Source: Furfurilactobacillus milii (GTDB taxonomy: Bacteria; Bacillota; Bacilli; Lactobacillales; Lactobacillaceae). From it: a stretch of 63,410 nt of DNA. Each line of letters begins with the position of its first letter. Position 1 is the first letter of the stretch. This document shows, piece after piece, positions 10,602 to 19,756 of the stretch. The stretch lies in contig NZ_WEZT01000005.1 of NCBI RefSeq assembly GCF_009863985.1, positions 389,485 through 452,894 of the forward strand, given 5' to 3'. The notes beneath the pieces were generated by a model. That model was not told where the DNA came from. It saw nothing but the letters and a program-made list of their open reading frames with translations, and ran no database searches. The translations under genes were made by a program, and so were the position numbers.

Positions 10602-11918
10602 TTAATGATTGACGTTTAAAATGCCCATGAAGCCGATGAAGACAAAGAACAAAACGTACATTAACGGATGAACTTCACGACCACGTTTGGCAGCAATCAT
10701 TGTAATTGGATAAGTGATGACACCCAGCGCTAATCCGTCTGAAATACTGTACGTCAACGGCATGCCCAGGACAATTAAAAATGATGGAATGGCAATTTCC
10801 ATCTTTGTCCAATTGATTCGTGCCAACGACTGCGCCATCAGTACACCAACAATAATGAGCGCAGGTGCTGTCACCTGACTAGTCACAACCGTCAAAAGTG
10901 GCGAAAAGAACATCCCAAGGACAAACAAAATACCAGTTGTGATGGCAGTTAGACCACTTCGTCCACCAACAGCAATCCCAGCTGATGATTCAACGTACGC
11001 ACCAACCGGTGATGTACCTAACACAGAGCCTGCCAGCATCGCTGTAGAATCAGACATCAACGCTTTACCAACTCGTGGCATTTCATTGTTTTTCATAAAC
11101 CCTGCCTGCTGGGCAAGCCCCACCAACGTACCTGCCGTATCAAAGAAGGTTACTAACAGGAACGTCAACACAACCACCCACATTTGAACGGAATTAATAT
11201 CACCAATGTGCTTAATGCCAACACCAAATGTAGGTGCTAAACTCGGCGCACCAGCAACCAACTGATGTGGCATCGGAATCAGTTTCGTTATGAGTCCAAC
11301 AATTGCAGTGGCCGCCATCCCGATAAAAATACCACCAGGGACGCGCATGACCATTAAAATCGACGTTAGGATAAGACCAAAAATCGTTAGCCAAGTTGTC
11401 GCCGTTGAAAATGATCCTAAGCCCACCACAGTTGATTTGTTGGCGGCAATCAAGCCACCATCGTGTAGCCCAATAAAAGCAATAAACAAACCAATACCAC
11501 TCGAAATCGCATACTTTAAATCCGATGGAATCGCATTAATAATCATTTCACGAAGCTTAAAGATTGTAATTACCAAGAAAATCAGCGAAGCTACAAACAC
11601 TCCAGCCATTGCCGTCTGCCACGGAACTTTCATTCCGATAACAACTGAATAAGCAAAAAATGCATTGATACCCAGTGCCGGAGCGGTCGCAATTGGATAA
11701 CGTGCTAGAACTCCCATCAGAATACAGCCGATAGCACTAGCCAATGCCGTTGCCGTAAACACGGCCCCTTTATCCACACCTGCGGCTCCTAAAACGCTCG
11801 GGTTCACAAACATGATGTATGCCATTGAAATAAAAGTTGTGAATCCTGCTAGCATTTCTCGAGGAACAGTCGTGTGCAATTCATCCAACATAAAATAATG
11901 ATTCAATTTTTCAATCAC
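10602..11918 (-). CDS. pbuG: Guanine/hypoxanthine permease (AzgA/PbuG type)
   Basis: Purine base uptake across the membrane. It is 438 residues with many hydrophobic segments, including the family pattern EMLAGFTTFISMAYIMFVNP near the N-terminus, ALGINAFFAYSVV and the later TFFDTAGTLVGLAQQAG. The start is GTG at 11918 because AAGGGAG lies nine bases upstream; a reading 25 codons longer lacks a ribosome binding site. Guanine or hypoxanthine is the usual substrate of this branch, adenine is also possible. No purine riboswitch is visible; control may be through PurR-like boxes upstream. Confidence 0.88.
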   Translation of the reverse strand: MIEKLNHYFMLDELHTTVPREMLAGFTTFISMAYIMFVNPSVLGAAGVDKGAVFTATALASAIGCILMGVLARYPIATAPALGINAFFAYSVVIGMKVPWQTAMAGVFVASLIFLVITIFKLREMIINAIPSDLKYAISSGIGLFIAFIGLHDGGLIAANKSTVVGLGSFSTATTWLTIFGLILTSILMVMRVPGGIFIGMAATAIVGLITKLIPMPHQLVAGAPSLAPTFGVGIKHIGDINSVQMWVVVLTFLLVTFFDTAGTLVGLAQQAGFMKNNEMPRVGKALMSDSTAMLAGSVLGTSPVGAYVESSAGIAVGGRSGLTAITTGILFVLGMFFSPLLTVVTSQVTAPALIIVGVLMAQSLARINWTKMEIAIPSFLIVLGMPLTYSISDGLALGVITYPITMIAAKRGREVHPLMYVLFFVFIGFMGILNVNH

Positions 11919-12008
11919 GAGTACAAGCTCCCTTAGATAATTATTCCTAAAATTCACATAACGGCCGTTAGTGATCGTTCGGATATGGTTCATTAAAGAA
12001 CGAGTAAT

Positions 12009-12056
12009 ATCGTACCATTTTTATTATTAAATGTAAAACACGAACATATTCCGTTT
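12009..12056 (-). promoter_or_regulatory. Promoter and possible PurR boxes of the purine permease
   Basis: TTTACA (12032-12037) and TACGAT (12009-12014) on the minus strand are 17 bases apart. Next to the -35 box the plus strand reads CACGAACATATTCCG, and a second CCGAAC lies at about 11973 in ATATCCGAACGAT. Both resemble the CCGAAC core of Gram-positive PurR boxes. The promoter is clear, the PurR reading is tentative. Confidence 0.5.
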
Positions 12057-12194
12057 AAAGTCGAACTTTATCTGCAAAACATGTCATTAATTCCATTAAA
12101 AGCTGAACTTTCTTATGATTTTGAGTTGAAATCGCGCCAAATTCCTAAAGTGAACCTCTTTTAACCGTTATTTATGATTGTGGCAAACAAAAAA

Positions 12195-12356
12195 GCTGTG
12201 GCATAAGTTTATTGGGAACGAAAAATGTGAGCCATATCGCGCTCCAAAGTCCTGAGAATTCCGCTTAGTTCAAAACAGACCTATTCCCCAAGTTCAGGAA
12301 TAGGTCTGTTTTTGTTAATGCTCGTTCTCAAGTCGGACTTCTGTCACAGTTACTCT
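12195..12356 (-). repeat. Interspersed structured repeat, family 1, copy A
   Basis: About 165 bases, matching 29819-29983 on the opposite strand along its whole length. It holds a perfect 16-bp hairpin (12272-12287 with 12297-12312), the shared block AGGACTTTGGAGCGCGATA, and weakly pairing ends. It lies right after the dnaI stop codon, and the hairpin with flanking T could also serve as the dnaI terminator. The remaining gap between the purine permease and dnaI contains nothing else I can identify. Confidence 0.8.
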
Positions 12357-12364
12357 TAAATATT

Positions 12365-13300
12365 TTATTGTGGCCGACGGTTTGGTCCCTGAATCACGAC
12401 TTCGTGGCTTAGGAAACGAATCCGCTGCATTAACCGCGCAGCCTTAACTTCTTCTTTTTCACCACGCTGATTAATTGAGAGATGCTGATCTGACAACTGT
12501 TGCATAGAAAAGTTTGAACTGAAGAAAGTGGGCAATTCCTCTTGCATTCGATACTCTAAAACAACGCCTAACACTTCGTCGCGAACCCATGAGCTCATCG
12601 AATCCGCGCCAATATCATCAATCATCAAGATTGGCGCCTGTTTAATGGCATCAACCTTTTCGGCAACATTATTTTTACCAATCGAATTTTTCATTTCCAC
12701 AGCAAAACTGGGAAAGTGAACTAACGTTGACTGGTATCCCAATGTAGCAAGTTCATTGGCAATAGCGCCGAGCAAAAATGTTTTACCGACTCCAAAATTG
12801 CCATAGAAATACAAGCCTTGATGAAATTCATGTGGCTTTTGTGAATAGTCAGCTACAAATTGCATCGCTTGCCGCAAGGCTTTTGCACGCTGCTCCTCTT
12901 CACCATCCACGTTGTAATCCCCAAATGACGCTTGTTCAATCATTTTTGGCATGGAGACTGCGTGAACGCGCTTCTTAAGCATTGATTGTTTTTGTGCAAG
13001 TAACGTGTCTTCCGTTGGTTCGTAGGTCACTTCCACATAATGGTCACTGACCACTAATTTCGGTTCGTAGCCAGGTGCAAAAACCTGGTGACCGGCACGT
13101 AATTTATCACGCTGGCTCACATATTCGTACAACTTGGACCCATTACGCTCCAACACATCCTCTGCCAACTCATCTTGATGTGCCTTAATGAACGCTTGTA
13201 CATCGGGATCATTAATCGCATTTGCAATCAGCCGTTGGTAATCAGAGTTCAGATTCTGGCGATTAAGTAAATCGCGCATTGATTTTCCTAAGTCCTGCAT
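12365..13300 (-). CDS. dnaI: Primosomal protein DnaI (helicase loader)
   Basis: AAA+ ATPase that loads the replicative helicase at the origin and at restart sites. It is 311 residues with an N-terminal helicase-interaction region (about 1-130), then Walker A GNFGVGKT, Walker B LMIDDIGAD, sensor region FFSSNFSM and the arginine-finger region ARLMQRIRFL. The start has AGGAGG upstream, placed inside the end of dnaB. The gap to dnaB is two bases, so the two are translationally coupled. It is the last gene of the polA-dnaI operon. Confidence 0.95.
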   Translation of the reverse strand: MQDLGKSMRDLLNRQNLNSDYQRLIANAINDPDVQAFIKAHQDELAEDVLERNGSKLYEYVSQRDKLRAGHQVFAPGYEPKLVVSDHYVEVTYEPTEDTLLAQKQSMLKKRVHAVSMPKMIEQASFGDYNVDGEEEQRAKALRQAMQFVADYSQKPHEFHQGLYFYGNFGVGKTFLLGAIANELATLGYQSTLVHFPSFAVEMKNSIGKNNVAEKVDAIKQAPILMIDDIGADSMSSWVRDEVLGVVLEYRMQEELPTFFSSNFSMQQLSDQHLSINQRGEKEEVKAARLMQRIRFLSHEVVIQGPNRRPQ

Positions 13301-13302
13301 GA

Positions 13303-14673
13303 TTATTGATCCTCCTGATTCTTTTTAGCCTGATTTAAACGTTGACGTAATTTTTGAATTTCATTAGCGTCATCTTCAGAAGCAGCCACTTCTGAAGTTG
13401 GTGTCTGTGACTGCGCATTCCAATCCGTCAGTTGTTCTCGTGCCCTAGGTGCTCGGCCATTTTGACGTTGAATCCGCTGCGATTCCTGTTCTTCCTTGTA
13501 GTTTCGCATGTGATCAATTGCTTGCTCAGGCGTCTGCACTTTGGCCTTGGCCCAGTCATTGGCGACTCGATCAACATCATTAAGATAAAGAACGTTTTTA
13601 TCCCTATCACTAATGAGGTAGTAAATTAGCATGTTCACAACGCTGGGAGCAAACAAATGTCGATCCATGAATTTAGCCAAAACGCGTTGTTCACCATCAC
13701 TAACATACTGATTCTTTTCAGTCTTTAAACTGGCCAAAAAATCAGCTGGCGCGTATGCCTTAACGGCCGCCACCAATGCTTTAATTTGTGCCTGATCCTG
13801 ATTATCACCAGTTGTTGTCACCGGTTGTTCCTGGGCATCACCATCGTTTGCATTCACAGTATTGTCCACAGCCTGAGTCGCTTGAAATTGAGCAGCAACG
13901 ACTTGTTTGAAACGGTTAGCATCAAACTGATTTGTTGTCACGCTTGTCGCCTGAACAATAAAGTTAGCTAAGCTTCGCTCATTTAACCCATACATTGTCG
14001 CTTCGGTAGCAATTAAATCGCGTTGATTCATTACCGAATCCAACTCAACGTACTCTCGTTTTAAATAATCGCTTAGCAGTTTGAAGTCAACCTGAACCAA
14101 GCTAGACTCACGCTCGGTGCGATGATTATCGGACTGAATCAACAACTGCGCTGGACGGTTAGTCAATTGAGCATCACTCATATGAAATACAGATAAAAAA
14201 TTAGCTGATACATTTTTCATCTGACTTACGTTAACCGTTTTCTGTTCAAATTTTGCTAACAGTTCATCGTACCGTGTTTGACCAACAGATTGTAAAAGCA
14301 AGACACTGAGTAAATCATCAGCAAAAAACGCAGTCGCCGAAAGTGGCGACTGCAGTTGATAAGCGTAAACATCCCCTAGTGCGTCTTGTTGGTAAAAACT
14401 ATCCAATAAACCGGCCGCTTCCAATCGCTTACGGGCAGACAGAAAATGATCCAAATCCAATCGCAACCATGTCAACAGTTCACTGTGTTGACGGCGATTA
14501 GACAACTGGGGGTGCTGGCTAGCGAACGTAGTCAACCCTGTGTATAAGCCAAACGCAGTAACACCCAGTATCGGTGCGTACAACGTTTGCCAACTCAACA
14601 GATGCTGCTCATCACGAGGTGGCAGTGTAACCACAAATCCTGACCGCGGTGTTAAAGTTGGTGCAACATTCAT
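13303..14673 (-). CDS. dnaB: Replication initiation and membrane attachment protein DnaB
   Basis: Gram-positive helicase co-loader, not the helicase. It is 456 residues, with an N-terminal winged-helix region (LLSWQTLYAPILGVTAFGLY) and two DnaB/DnaD-type helical domains. The last of these contains DRHLFAPSVVNMLIYYLI and VDRVANDWAKAKVQTPEQA, followed by a charged glutamine-rich tail. I chose the ATG at 14673, which has AAGGGAG eight bases upstream, over a GTG three codons earlier that touches that site. It lies between nrdR and dnaI, the standard Firmicutes order. Confidence 0.94.
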   Translation of the reverse strand: MNVAPTLTPRSGFVVTLPPRDEQHLLSWQTLYAPILGVTAFGLYTGLTTFASQHPQLSNRRQHSELLTWLRLDLDHFLSARKRLEAAGLLDSFYQQDALGDVYAYQLQSPLSATAFFADDLLSVLLLQSVGQTRYDELLAKFEQKTVNVSQMKNVSANFLSVFHMSDAQLTNRPAQLLIQSDNHRTERESSLVQVDFKLLSDYLKREYVELDSVMNQRDLIATEATMYGLNERSLANFIVQATSVTTNQFDANRFKQVVAAQFQATQAVDNTVNANDGDAQEQPVTTTGDNQDQAQIKALVAAVKAYAPADFLASLKTEKNQYVSDGEQRVLAKFMDRHLFAPSVVNMLIYYLISDRDKNVLYLNDVDRVANDWAKAKVQTPEQAIDHMRNYKEEQESQRIQRQNGRAPRAREQLTDWNAQSQTPTSEVAASEDDANEIQKLRQRLNQAKKNQEDQ

Positions 14674-14702
14674 GACTGACACTCCCTTCTTGTATTCAGC
14701 AA

Positions 14703-15176
14703 TTAACGTTTATCCGAGCGCTTGTCCCGCTCAACCATTTCTTTCATTTCATCCAAAAAGACACTCATGTCCTTAAACTGACGATAGACGCTGGCAAATC
14801 GAATATATGCAATCTCATCAACATCAGCCAACTCGTTCATAACGTACTCACCAATCAGTTGACTAGAAATTTCGTTCTCGCCCAATGCGCGGACCTTTGA
14901 CTCGACTTTATCAACTACGGTATTCATTTGCTGCATGGTAACCGGTCGTTTTTCTGCAGAGCGAATAATTCCGCGAAGAATCTTCTCGCGACTAAACTCC
15001 TCACGGGTGCCATCTTTTTTAATGACTAATAATGGGGCTACTTCAACCCGTTCAAACGTTGTAAATCGAAAACCACATTTTTCGCACTCGCGTCGTCGAC
15101 GAATCGCCTGACCCTCTGCGGTCGGACGACTATCAACAACTCGGGTATCGTTATGGTGACACCGTGGACATTGCAT
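14703..15176 (-). CDS. nrdR: Transcriptional repressor NrdR
   Basis: Zinc-finger and ATP-cone protein that represses ribonucleotide reductase genes when dATP is high. It is 157 residues, the normal size. The four zinc cysteines are visible in MQCPRCHH and CEKCGFRF, followed by an ATP-cone domain ([19 protein letters not shown]). It lies 37 bases after coaE and 29 bases before dnaB in one operon. Confidence 0.97.
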   Translation of the reverse strand: MQCPRCHHNDTRVVDSRPTAEGQAIRRRRECEKCGFRFTTFERVEVAPLLVIKKDGTREEFSREKILRGIIRSAEKRPVTMQQMNTVVDKVESKVRALGENEISSQLIGEYVMNELADVDEIAYIRFASVYRQFKDMSVFLDEMKEMVERDKRSDKR

Positions 15177-15213
15177 AGCCTGTCTGTGCTCCTTTAATCA
15201 ATACTAAATCGTT

Positions 15214-15819
15214 TTAATCCGCAGTCTGACGGACTTTGTCAAGCAAGTTTACCACTTGTAGACGGGTCTCTTCAAGTTGTTGGGAATTATCGATAACCAC
15301 ATCTGCCTTGGCAACTTTGTTAGCCAAGGATAATTGACTTTCAATTCGTTCATTCGCCTCTGCTAACGACAAGTTATCACGTGCCATCAACCGAGCCTGT
15401 TGAATCTTGAGTGGGACACTGACCACCACAATCAGGTCAACGTCCTTTTCATAATGTTGTTCTAAGAGCAATGGCGCATCCAAGACAACTACGGGCGTGT
15501 TTCTGCTCTTAAAACGATCAATTCGCGACCGAATTACTTTTCGGATAACGGGTTGAACAATTGCATTAAGCTCAGCTAACTTGTCGTCATTATTAAAGAC
15601 TAGGTTGCCTAATTTATGACGATCTAACTGACCCGTTGCTGTCAAAACCGTATCCCCAAACGTACTAATGATATCTGCCAAAGCGGTTGTATTAGGCGCC
15701 ACCACCTCGTGAGCGATTTTATCTGCATCAATAATTGGGATGCCTGCCGTTGCAAACATTTTAGAAACTGTCGATTTGCCACTGGCGATACCGCCAGTTA
15801 GTCCAATTACCGTTGTCAC
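15214..15819 (-). CDS. coaE: Dephospho-CoA kinase
   Basis: Last step of coenzyme A synthesis, phosphorylating dephospho-CoA at the 3'-hydroxyl. It is 201 residues, with P-loop GLTGGIASGKSTV, the DADKIAHEVV motif and the LLLEQ lid region. It starts with GTG, overlapping the mutM stop codon by four bases, so translation is coupled to mutM. Confidence 0.97.
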   Translation of the reverse strand: MTTVIGLTGGIASGKSTVSKMFATAGIPIIDADKIAHEVVAPNTTALADIISTFGDTVLTATGQLDRHKLGNLVFNNDDKLAELNAIVQPVIRKVIRSRIDRFKSRNTPVVVLDAPLLLEQHYEKDVDLIVVVSVPLKIQQARLMARDNLSLAEANERIESQLSLANKVAKADVVIDNSQQLEETRLQVVNLLDKVRQTAD

Positions 15820-16700
15820 TTAGAAGTCTCCTTAGTCGCTGCTGCAGAACGTGCCTTGGAAGCAGCTATCTTCACAACACGTAATTTTTGTTCTTTGGGA
15901 CAAAAAGTGGTGCCCCGCTCACCAACTTTAATTTTCACCATTGTGGTGCCACACCGTTCGCAAGGTTCACCGCCGTGACCATATGCATGAAGTTCATTTT
16001 GGAATTCTCCCGCATGTCCAAACGCACTGTAAGTGAACACTGTCGTACCGTGATGTTCGATTGCCAATTGCAATTCAACAAAAATACTCAACCGTAATCG
16101 TTTGATTTGCGCAGTGGTCACTGTATTTGTCGGTTGTTCCGGATGAATTTTACTGAGCCACAGTACTTCATCACAGTAAATGTTGCCCAGCCCTGCAATG
16201 TTACTTTGATCCAGCAGCCAAGACTTGATTGCCTTACGACTCTTTGCCATTTTAGCAACTAAATACGCCACGCTTAAGGTTTCAGGTGTGGGCTCTGGCC
16301 CCAACGTTTTTAGCCCACCGACCGTGTCTTCATCACCAGTATGAATCACAACCATGCGCCCAAATTTACGTGTATCGTTGTAACACAGTAACTGACCATC
16401 ACTTAAATGAAAAACAACATGGGTGTGTTTATCCCTTGGCGTGTCGGCTGGTGCCCCAAAGTATTTGCCTTCCATTCGCAAATGAGAAACCATCGTCAGC
16501 CCACCATCGAAACGAAACAACAAATACTTGCCACGTCGATCGACTCGGGTAACTGTCCGTCCAGTTAACAGCGTCACAAAAGCGTCGGCATCGTTTAACA
16601 CCATTTTCGGGTAATAAACGTCAATTCCAGTAATCGTTTTTCCAACAACCATCCGTGTTAGCCCACGACGAACCGTTTCAACCTCAGGTAATTCTGGCAT
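15816..16700 (-). CDS. mutM: Formamidopyrimidine-DNA glycosylase
   Basis: Removes oxidised purines such as 8-oxoguanine and cuts the abasic site. The protein must start MPELPEVE because the proline after the initiator is the catalytic nucleophile. Therefore the second of two adjacent ATG codons (16700) is the correct start, and GGAGG lies eight bases upstream. The helix-two-turn-helix (DQSNIAGLGNIYCDEVL) and the C-terminal zinc finger (CERCGTTMVKI...FCPKEQ) are present. The zinc finger's last cysteine pair is partly replaced: only one cysteine is seen in GTTFCPKEQKL, where two are usual. A lysine, alanine and serine-rich tail follows. Confidence 0.94.
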   Translation of the reverse strand: MPELPEVETVRRGLTRMVVGKTITGIDVYYPKMVLNDADAFVTLLTGRTVTRVDRRGKYLLFRFDGGLTMVSHLRMEGKYFGAPADTPRDKHTHVVFHLSDGQLLCYNDTRKFGRMVVIHTGDEDTVGGLKTLGPEPTPETLSVAYLVAKMAKSRKAIKSWLLDQSNIAGLGNIYCDEVLWLSKIHPEQPTNTVTTAQIKRLRLSIFVELQLAIEHHGTTVFTYSAFGHAGEFQNELHAYGHGGEPCERCGTTMVKIKVGERGTTFCPKEQKLRVVKIAASKARSAAATKETSK

Positions 16701-16742
16701 CATTCATGCCTCCATTTTGAAATTCAATCTTGCGATAAATCG

Positions 16743-19481
16743 TTATTTCGCATCATACCAAGTAGATCCGTGAGCACTTTCAACTTTCAACGGAATGTCC
16801 AAACTAACAGCTGAATCCATAATGCTTGGAACTAATTTTTCAAGAATCGGAATCTCTTCCTTGGGTGCTTCAAAGACCAGCTCATCATGAATTTGCAGCA
16901 ACATAGTAGCCTTTAAATCGTGATCAGTTAATGCCTTCTGCATTTGAATCATAGCAATCTTAATAATATCTGCTGCTGATCCCTGAATTGGCGTATTCAT
17001 CGCTGTCCGTGCTGCAAACGAACGGCGATTAAAGCTCTTCGCATTGATATCAGGTAAATACCGGCGGCGATGCGTGATTGTCTCCACGTAGCCCTGCTTC
17101 TTTGCCTGTTCAACAACGTCTTCTGTATATTTTTTGACATCTGGGTATTCGCGGAAATAAGTATCAATAAATTGTTTTGCCTGAGGACGGGAAATTCCCA
17201 GATTTTGTGATAATCCATAATCACTAATTCCGTAAACAATTCCAAAGTTTGTTGCCTTGGCCTGCCGCCGCATTAATGGCGTCACTTCATCATTAGAAGT
17301 TAACCCAAAAATTCGGCGAGCTGTTGCCGCATGAATATCTTCGTCTTCACGGAAGGCCTCTTGCAAGTTTGCATCCCCAGTAATGTGAGCCAACACACGT
17401 AATTCAACTTGTGAATAGTCTGAAGAAAAGATTTCCCAGCCATCATGACTTGGCACAAACGCCTTCCGAATTTCACGTCCTTGCTGAGTTTGAATCGGAA
17501 TGTTTTGTAAATTCGGGTCAACTGACGATAAGCGACCTGTCTGCGTCAGAGTTTGTAAATAGCGCGTGTGCACCTTGTGACCATGGCCATGAACGACTTT
17601 TAACAGTCCCTCAATATAGGTCGACTGTAACTTAGACAAGCCACGGTAGGCCAAGATATTTTCCACAATAGGCGCTTGAGGCGCCAGCTGTTCTAAGACA
17701 TCAACTGAAGTTGAATAACCCGTCTTAGTCTTTTTGATCACTGGCAACTTCATTTTTTCAAACAAAATTTGGCCCAATTGCTTGGTCGAATTGATGTTAA
17801 ATTCTTCTCCAGCTTCGTTGTAAATGGTTTGTTTCAGCGATGACAATTGTTCCTTGAACTTTTCTCGCATATTGGTCAATTGGTCAGTATCCACATAAAC
17901 ACCGGCAATTTCCATATCCGCCAGCACAAAAGTTAACGGCAATTCAATGTTGACATATAAATCACGCTGCTCATTTTGATCAAGTTCTTTAAACAGCTCT
18001 TCATGGAGATTTTGAATGGCCAATGCCTTCCGCGACAAATGGTCGAAGAATTGTTCATCATCGTCAGGAATCGCCCGTTTGGCACCCTTGCCGTAAATGG
18101 CTTCATCTGTTTCAACCTGGTCGTAACCATGTTGTTGTGCCAAGCTCCCCAAATCATTTGAATTATCATTCGTATCCAGCAAGTAAGAAACGAGTAACAA
18201 ATCGAAATCAACACCAATAAGTTTGACTCCGAGACGGTGTAGACCGACATACTGAGCTTTAGCATTAAAAACGTTCTTTTCAATATTGCCATTTTCCATC
18301 AATTTCTTAATTTGGGCAGATTGAAGCAGATCGACTTCTCGACTAACCAATGTCTGTTTGCCATCGGTCATCACAAAACCAGCAAATGCACTGAGATGAT
18401 AATTTTCATCAGGCATTTCCAAAATAAAACTAACTTCATCGGTAAAATTATCAACCAAGTCTAGATTATCTTTGGTTAATTCAGTCCAACTGACAGTCTT
18501 TAAAGCTGTGCTTGTTTCATCGTCGCCTAAATCCAAAGAAAGACCGGCATTCTGCAACTGTTTCAGGAAATTGTTAAAGTCCATCTGTTGATAGAAGGCA
18601 ATCAACTTGTGAATATCAGGACCGTTATAATCGATATCATCCAAATGAATTGCCAACGGCGCATTGGTGCGAATCGTCGCCAAATCTTTACTCATCAGGG
18701 CCTGATCATGATCCTCAATCAAGTGATCTTTCATCTTGCTCTGTTTAATATCATCTAGATGATCGTAGACACCCTCAACGGAATCAAACTGCGTCAGTAA
18801 CTTAATCGCCGTCTTCTCACCCACTTTGGTAACACCCGGATAATTATCGGAAGTGTCACCCGTGAGTCCTTTCATATCAATAATTTGTTTGGGTTCTAAG
18901 CCATATTTATCCTGAACGTGAGCAGGTGTGTAATATTCGATTTCGCTAACACCTTTTTGCGTGATTGCCACCGTTGCTTGATCTGTTGCTAACTGAGTCA
19001 GATCACGGTCCCCAGTTACGATGATCACTTGATATCCGGCTGCTTCGCCTTCACGGGCCATGGTGCCGATAATGTCGTCGGCCTCCCAATCCTTAAGTTC
19101 ATAACTCTTGATGCCGTAACCGGTCAAAAGATCTCGTAAGTAAGGCATTTGCTCTGATAATTCTTCCGGTGTTTTAGATCGGCCACCTTTGTAGTCGGAA
19201 AATTTACCAGTTCTAAAAGTTGTTTTCCCGGCGTCAAATGCCACTAATGCCTTATCTGGTTGAACAGCCTTAACTACTTTATCCAACATCGTCTTGAACG
19301 CGTAAATAGCGTTCGTATGTAAGCCATCATGGTTAGTAAATCGATCCAATTGTTGATGCAGTGCAAAGAAGGCACGAAAGGCCACACTGTTGCCGTCAAT
19401 CAGTAATAGTTTTTTCTTTGTTGATAACGTTAATTGTTCGCTCATAGAGGCCGTCGCTTTCTTTGATTTTAATGATTCCAT
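16743..19481 (-). CDS. polA: DNA polymerase I
   Basis: Gap-filling and repair polymerase with RNA-primer removal. It has about 900 residues. The 5' nuclease domain (LLLIDGNSVAFRAFFAL, DWEADDIIGT, VTGDRDLTQL) fills the first third. The middle 3'-5' exonuclease-like domain lacks a clear set of catalytic acidic residues. The C-terminal polymerase domain has motif A SDYSQVELRVLAHI, motif B RRQAKATNFGIVYG and motif C QIHDELVFE. The true start is uncertain: ATG at 19481 and the ATG 12 codons further in (MSEQLTLS) both lack a good ribosome binding site. It leads the polA-mutM-coaE-nrdR-dnaB-dnaI operon. Confidence 0.95.
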   Translation of the reverse strand: MESLKSKKATASMSEQLTLSTKKKLLLIDGNSVAFRAFFALHQQLDRFTNHDGLHTNAIYAFKTMLDKVVKAVQPDKALVAFDAGKTTFRTGKFSDYKGGRSKTPEELSEQMPYLRDLLTGYGIKSYELKDWEADDIIGTMAREGEAAGYQVIIVTGDRDLTQLATDQATVAITQKGVSEIEYYTPAHVQDKYGLEPKQIIDMKGLTGDTSDNYPGVTKVGEKTAIKLLTQFDSVEGVYDHLDDIKQSKMKDHLIEDHDQALMSKDLATIRTNAPLAIHLDDIDYNGPDIHKLIAFYQQMDFNNFLKQLQNAGLSLDLGDDETSTALKTVSWTELTKDNLDLVDNFTDEVSFILEMPDENYHLSAFAGFVMTDGKQTLVSREVDLLQSAQIKKLMENGNIEKNVFNAKAQYVGLHRLGVKLIGVDFDLLLVSYLLDTNDNSNDLGSLAQQHGYDQVETDEAIYGKGAKRAIPDDDEQFFDHLSRKALAIQNLHEELFKELDQNEQRDLYVNIELPLTFVLADMEIAGVYVDTDQLTNMREKFKEQLSSLKQTIYNEAGEEFNINSTKQLGQILFEKMKLPVIKKTKTGYSTSVDVLEQLAPQAPIVENILAYRGLSKLQSTYIEGLLKVVHGHGHKVHTRYLQTLTQTGRLSSVDPNLQNIPIQTQQGREIRKAFVPSHDGWEIFSSDYSQVELRVLAHITGDANLQEAFREDEDIHAATARRIFGLTSNDEVTPLMRRQAKATNFGIVYGISDYGLSQNLGISRPQAKQFIDTYFREYPDVKKYTEDVVEQAKKQGYVETITHRRRYLPDINAKSFNRRSFAARTAMNTPIQGSAADIIKIAMIQMQKALTDHDLKATMLLQIHDELVFEAPKEEIPILEKLVPSIMDSAVSLDIPLKVESAHGSTWYDAK

Positions 19482-19640
19482 TTTAACAAATTAAGCGCTC
19501 TCGCACCAATTTGAAGCAGAAGCGTAATTGAATGTTTAAGTGAGCTCGATGCTGATAATTATCGACTGATTCTGATTTTGCTGGCGTAGTCGCACCCCCT
19601 GTAGAAAAAAGATTCCACTTGTTCAAGAAACACTGGCAAA

Positions 19641-19676
19641 CAAAAAGCCGTGCCGACAACAATGTCAACACGGTTT
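19641..19676 (-). terminator. Terminator after the BI-1 family gene
   Basis: The arms AACCGTG...CACGG with the inner TGACA/TGTCG pairing are followed by five T on the minus strand. It separates the BI-1 gene from polA. Confidence 0.8.
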
Positions 19677-19756
19677 CTAGTTATGATTTATTCGAGCATT
19701 TTATTCACAAACATTAAAGCCCTGCTCATAGCATGATTTTAGTCATTCAGGTTTAA

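Noticed and set aside
13428-13629. Short ORFs on both strands inside dnaB
   Set aside because: They are contained in the conserved dnaB coding region and look like frame shadows.
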